Shown here: piece after piece, positions 61,198-64,000 of the stretch
Position numbering within the stretch: the stretch's first letter is position 1
Layout of the letters: each line of letters opens with the position of its first letter
Assembly: GCF_025802015.1 (NCBI RefSeq)
Contig: NZ_JAOYFC010000002.1
Coordinates: 496,001 to 560,000, forward strand
DNA: 64,000 nt
DNA from: Falsihalocynthiibacter halioticoli
GTDB taxonomy: Bacteria; Pseudomonadota; Alphaproteobacteria; Rhodobacterales; Rhodobacteraceae
Direction of reading: 5' to 3'
Notes under the pieces: generated by a model
Databases searched by the model: none
Told to the model about the DNA's origin: nothing
The model's input: the letters and a program-made list of their open reading frames with translations, nothing else
Made by a program: the position numbers and the translations under genes

Positions 61198-62264
61198 TGG
61201 GCTTGACCACCTTCAGCGAGTGACCGCTCCGTTTCGGAGTCAAAACAGTGCAGCTTGCCTTCGATCACTTCGAAGAACACTTGATCCCCGACCGAATGCG
61301 TTATGCGGTCGCGTGTGGTCATGATGATGGCTTCATTTTCTGTCCGAAGCGTGAGTTGGGTCTCTGCGCCTGTCGGCTCGATCAAGGCGACCTTCGCAGC
61401 GATACCCTTCTCGGCAAGACGAATGTCCTCCGGACGGAATCCGGCGATGACCTTTTGACCAGAAGCAACCGTGGCATTCGGTGTTCCGAGCAATTCTTGT
61501 GTGGTTGTCTTGAGTGCTTTCCCATCACCAACAGCATCAATAAAGTTCATAGCGGGCGAACCGATAAACCCAGCCACAAACACGCTGGCAGGATTGTCAT
61601 AGAGCTCGATTGGCGAGCCGATTTGCTCTACATGTCCGCCCCGCATTACAACGATTTTGTCAGCCATTGTCATGGCCTCGATCTGGTCGTGTGTTACATA
61701 GATCGTGGTGGTCTTGAGGCGCTGGTGCAGCTCTTTGATTTCCGAGCGCATTTGCACACGCAGCTTTGCATCAAGGTTCGAAAGCGGTTCATCAAAGAGA
61801 AACACTTTCGGGTCACGTACGATCGCTCGACCCATCGCAACACGCTGTCGCTGACCACCGGAAAGCTGGCGCGGGTAACGATCTAGCAGAGCGTTCAAAT
61901 CAAGAATTTCTGCTGCGGCCTTAACCTTTTTGTCGATCTCTTCCTGAGACTCCTTGGCCAGACGCAACGAAAAGCCCATGTTCTTGGCAACCGTCATATG
62001 CGGGTATAGCGCATAGTTCTGGAACACCATGGCGATGTCGCGCTCTTTGGGCACGAGGGTGTTAATTACCGTATCATCAACCGAGATCTCACCGTCGCTG
62101 ATGGTTTCCAATCCTGCGATGGAGCGAAGGAGCGTAGACTTACCGCACCCCGACGGGCCAACCAGAACGGTGAACTCACCATCCTTAATGTCGAGATCAA
62201 TTCCGTGCAGCACTTCGACCGCGCCATACGATTTCCGAATATTTCTGAGTGTGACAGATCCCAT
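61194..62264 (-). CDS. sugar ABC transporter ATP-binding protein, UgpC/MsmK type
   Basis: A 356-residue ATPase of the CUT1 carbohydrate importer group. Walker A GPSGCGKSTLLRSI (36-49), signature LSGGQRQRVAMGRAIV, Walker B VFLFDEPLSNLDAKLR, H-loop TIYVTHDQIEAMTMAD, and C-terminal regulatory OB/TOBE domain (VIAGFRPEDIRLAEKGIAAK). ATG 62264 (MGSVTLRNIRKSYG) has GAGAGGG upstream; the longer frame to 62474 is antisense of the neighbour. Energises the permease encoded at the window edge; the periplasmic binding protein and the second permease are beyond 64000. Confidence 0.95.
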   Translation of the reverse strand: MGSVTLRNIRKSYGAVEVLHGIDLDIKDGEFTVLVGPSGCGKSTLLRSIAGLETISDGEISVDDTVINTLVPKERDIAMVFQNYALYPHMTVAKNMGFSLRLAKESQEEIDKKVKAAAEILDLNALLDRYPRQLSGGQRQRVAMGRAIVRDPKVFLFDEPLSNLDAKLRVQMRSEIKELHQRLKTTTIYVTHDQIEAMTMADKIVVMRGGHVEQIGSPIELYDNPASVFVAGFIGSPAMNFIDAVGDGKALKTTTQELLGTPNATVASGQKVIAGFRPEDIRLAEKGIAAKVALIEPTGAETQLTLRTENEAIIMTTRDRITHSVGDQVFFEVIEGKLHCFDSETERSLAEGGQAQ

Positions 62265-62268
62265 TGGT

Positions 62269-63423
62269 TTACCCTCTCTTGGTGTCAATTGCGGCGCCGT
62301 CAAAGGCTTCCAGTGCATAGTTTGGCGGGCGATTGCCAGCCGGATTGCGGGGGATAGGCACATGCCCATCCGTAATTTTCGGGCGCGGGCCCATAAGTTC
62401 GTAAAGAAGGGACTCTTCGCCACGATCCACACATTCAACAAGCGCGCCGCCCTGACGTGTGGCCGCAAGCGCAAGTGCCCAAGGCTGTTCGCATGTGTTG
62501 TGCAAGATCACCGGAACCTTTGCCTCATTGGCCAGATCAAGGATCTCAAGTGTCTCGGTAATCCCACCAGCCCAAGCAACATCGGGCTGCAATATTCCGA
62601 CAACGCCGGTCCGCAACAAATCCGCGCAATCGGCTTTGGAAAACGCGAAGTTTCCAAGAGCCAGCGAGATTTCTGGATCCAGCCCATCGCGAATTTTCTG
62701 CAAGCCCTCAACATCCTGCGGATGAATCGGGTCTTCGATCCACGCAATTGGAATGTCCTTCATCGCCTCTGCGAAACGGAGCGTGTAATCGGCATCCCAC
62801 GCAAGGAACGCGTCAATCATGATCGGCACATCAGGGCCAGCCGCTTCTGCAAAACGCTTCATCAAGGCAACATTGGCCTCTAGCCCCTCGCGTCCGGATT
62901 CCGGACCGTAAGGCGCCGCAGCTTTTAGGCCAGCAGTAGCAATTCCGTCGAAAGCCTCGGGCCGTGAGGTCGTCATGTAAACAGGAAGCCGTTCGACTTT
63001 AGAACCGCCAAGCTGCTCCAGCAGCGTTCCTGCTGACAATTTCGCCTGTAAATCCCAAAGCGCGATATCAACTCCGGCAACGGCCATCATGGCAAAGCCA
63101 GATCGGTCATTTGGCAGGAGCGCCGCTGACATTTGTGCATTCAGAGTGGCAATATCTTCGCAGACCTCCCCTTCCAGCAACCGCGCCAGATGGCTGTTAA
63201 TGATAAGCTCAACAACCTCCCCGCCGTTCGTGCACCCCCAACCAACGGTGCCGCTCTCGTCCTCAACGCGAACGAACACCTTTTTTGTTGGCCACATCCA
63301 GCTTGCGCGTTGCTCGGCAAACCGCGCAAACTTGGACATAGGAGAGGCAACGCGGGAGGTTTGGAGCTTCTGGTTATTGAAGCCACAATCCACCGCCCGT
63401 GCCATGATCGAGGTGATCTTCAT
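62269..63423 (-). CDS. enolase-superfamily dehydratase resembling L-rhamnonate dehydratase
   Basis: A 384-residue protein whose N-terminal half tracks the RhmD family (TSRVASPMSKFARFAEQRAS; VFVRVEDESGTVGWGCTNGG; VELIINSHLARLLEGEVCED). Metal ligands: Asp in IMIDAFLAWD, Glu in AWIEDPIHPQ, and at the third position LALGNFAFSK, where RhmD has Glu but this protein has Asn (as glucarate dehydratase does). The Asp-His dyad is kept (ILQPDVAWAGG; VILHNTCEQP). A dehydratase for a 6-deoxy or related L-sugar acid is likely. Overlaps the permease stop by four bases. RhmD comparison is from memory of the family. Confidence 0.86.
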   Translation of the reverse strand: MKITSIMARAVDCGFNNQKLQTSRVASPMSKFARFAEQRASWMWPTKKVFVRVEDESGTVGWGCTNGGEVVELIINSHLARLLEGEVCEDIATLNAQMSAALLPNDRSGFAMMAVAGVDIALWDLQAKLSAGTLLEQLGGSKVERLPVYMTTSRPEAFDGIATAGLKAAAPYGPESGREGLEANVALMKRFAEAAGPDVPIMIDAFLAWDADYTLRFAEAMKDIPIAWIEDPIHPQDVEGLQKIRDGLDPEISLALGNFAFSKADCADLLRTGVVGILQPDVAWAGGITETLEILDLANEAKVPVILHNTCEQPWALALAATRQGGALVECVDRGEESLLYELMGPRPKITDGHVPIPRNPAGNRPPNYALEAFDGAAIDTKRG

Positions 63424-64000
63424 CCTTTCACAGCCCCGGCAAGAAGGCCGCGTGTGAAGTAACGCTGTCCGAAGAGGAAAATCAGCATGATCGGCAAGGC
63501 CACAATCGTCGCGGCGGCACCAACGTACTGGAATTCCAGCGTGAAGAGTTCGACAAAGCTGGCAAGCCCGATTGTTACGGTCTTGTGCTCATTTGATTCA
63601 AGCAGGATCGAAGCAAAGGCAAATTCAGACCACGCGCCAACGAAGTGCCACATCGCAGCAGTAATCAGCGCAGGCGTAGCCAGTGGAAGAACCACCATGA
63701 CCATGCTTTGCAAGCGGCTCGCACCATCCATCATCGCGCTTTCTTCAAGTTCGCGCGGAATCTCGCGGAGGCTAGACGCGATGATCCATGTCGCAAACGG
63801 CAACCCGAAAGCAGAGTAAAGAAGCACCAATCCGATCAAACTATCCTGAAGACCCAGCATGCTCATGAGGCGATATGTGGGAAGCAAGAGTGCTGCGCCT
63901 TGGAACATTCGGCTGATGAGTAGCCCACCGAGTATGAGATCGCGGCCCGGAAAGTTTAGTCGAGCGAAGGCATAACCGGCGAGCGTTCCAAAGATCAGAA
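63420..64000 (-). CDS. carbohydrate ABC transporter permease (MalG type), 5' part outside window
   Basis: The frame stays open to the edge of the window, giving the last 192 or so residues. The EAA loop that docks on the ATPase is SLREIPRELEESAMMDGASR, followed by VMVVLPLATPALITAAMWHF and GAAATIVALPIMLIFLFGQR; upstream FGTLAGYAFARLNFPGRD and MFQGAALLLPTYRLMSMLG are typical of CUT1 permeases. The C-terminus FTRGLLAGAVKG is the standard MalG-like end. Part of the importer served by the UgpC-type ATPase; cargo is presumably the sugar or sugar acid processed by the downstream enzymes. Confidence 0.93.
   Translation of the reverse strand, partial: LIFGTLAGYAFARLNFPGRDLILGGLLISRMFQGAALLLPTYRLMSMLGLQDSLIGLVLLYSAFGLPFATWIIASSLREIPRELEESAMMDGASRLQSMVMVVLPLATPALITAAMWHFVGAWSEFAFASILLESNEHKTVTIGLASFVELFTLEFQYVGAAATIVALPIMLIFLFGQRYFTRGLLAGAVKG

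Noticed and set aside
1..64000. CRISPR arrays, insertion sequences, prophage or integrase genes
   Set aside because: No regularly spaced repeats, transposase or integrase motifs were seen on either strand.

Overview
The window reads as one contiguous piece of chromosome from an alphaproteobacterium, most likely a marine Rhodobacteraceae (Roseobacter-group) species. Evidence: two-gene cobT/cobS B12 module, CarD next to a 7Fe-8S FdxA, MmcB-type repair protein, RibB with a GTP-cyclohydrolase-like tail lacking zinc cysteines, SUV3-like helicase, and a tRNA-His that lacks G-1 and carries A73, a trait known from a large alphaproteobacterial clade. Gene density is high, many neighbours overlap by 1-4 bases (ATGA/GTGA/TAATG), and no insertion sequence, prophage, rRNA operon or CRISPR array was seen.

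Layout. 1-9.3 kb: end of tatD, a PhnP-like metallo-hydrolase, an AEC transporter, a glycosyltransferase-like protein, O-acetylhomoserine sulfhydrylase, a 938-residue membrane protein that looks like a fusion of secretion/pilus parts, then hppD facing an Lrp-type regulator. 9.4-18.2 kb: CPA2 antiporter, cobT/cobS, carD, and an operon running helicase -> S4 RNA-binding protein -> fdxA. 18.2-28.7 kb: SCP2-domain protein, alpha/beta hydrolase, M3 peptidase, an oxidoreductase, rpoH, rluD, a DEAD-box helicase, and an orphan MarR/response-regulator pair. 28.8-30.2 kb: tRNA-His, a 61-residue protein, mmcB with a LexA-like site, and a structured 338-base gap. 30.1-39.9 kb: riboflavin genes ribE-(unknown)-ribB-ribH-nusB and nrdR-ribD, all on the minus strand, separated by a plus-strand capsule module (kpsS-like, wza-like lipoprotein, kpsC). 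40-48.2 kb: a lipoprotein, YjbQ, a secreted dienelactone-hydrolase-like enzyme, DUF1294, then dnaG-rpoD and glutamate dehydrogenase. 48.5-51.5 kb: three TadG/TadE-type pseudopilin-like genes. 51.5-58.6 kb: membrane protein, pirin, TetR regulator, small TTG-start lipoprotein, hom, glpX, recJ, tRNA-Glu. 58.8-64 kb: the 3' end of a sugar/sugar-acid uptake and catabolism operon (ABC permease, RhmD-like dehydratase, UgpC-type ATPase, second enolase-superfamily dehydratase, rhamnose-mutarotase-like protein, DHDPS-fold aldolase).

How it works together. Most of the window is housekeeping: macromolecule synthesis and sigma factors (dnaG, rpoD, rpoH, nusB), RNA metabolism (two helicases, rluD, S4 protein), cofactors (riboflavin, B12) and Thr/Met precursors (hom and metY, 50 kb apart). 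The accessory parts are the capsule module, the Tad-like trio and the sugar-acid operon. No wholly new system stands out. The best leads are the 938-residue fusion, the sugar-acid operon with altered active-site residues, the IGHNGGP-type protein inside the riboflavin operon, and the structured gap near nusB.
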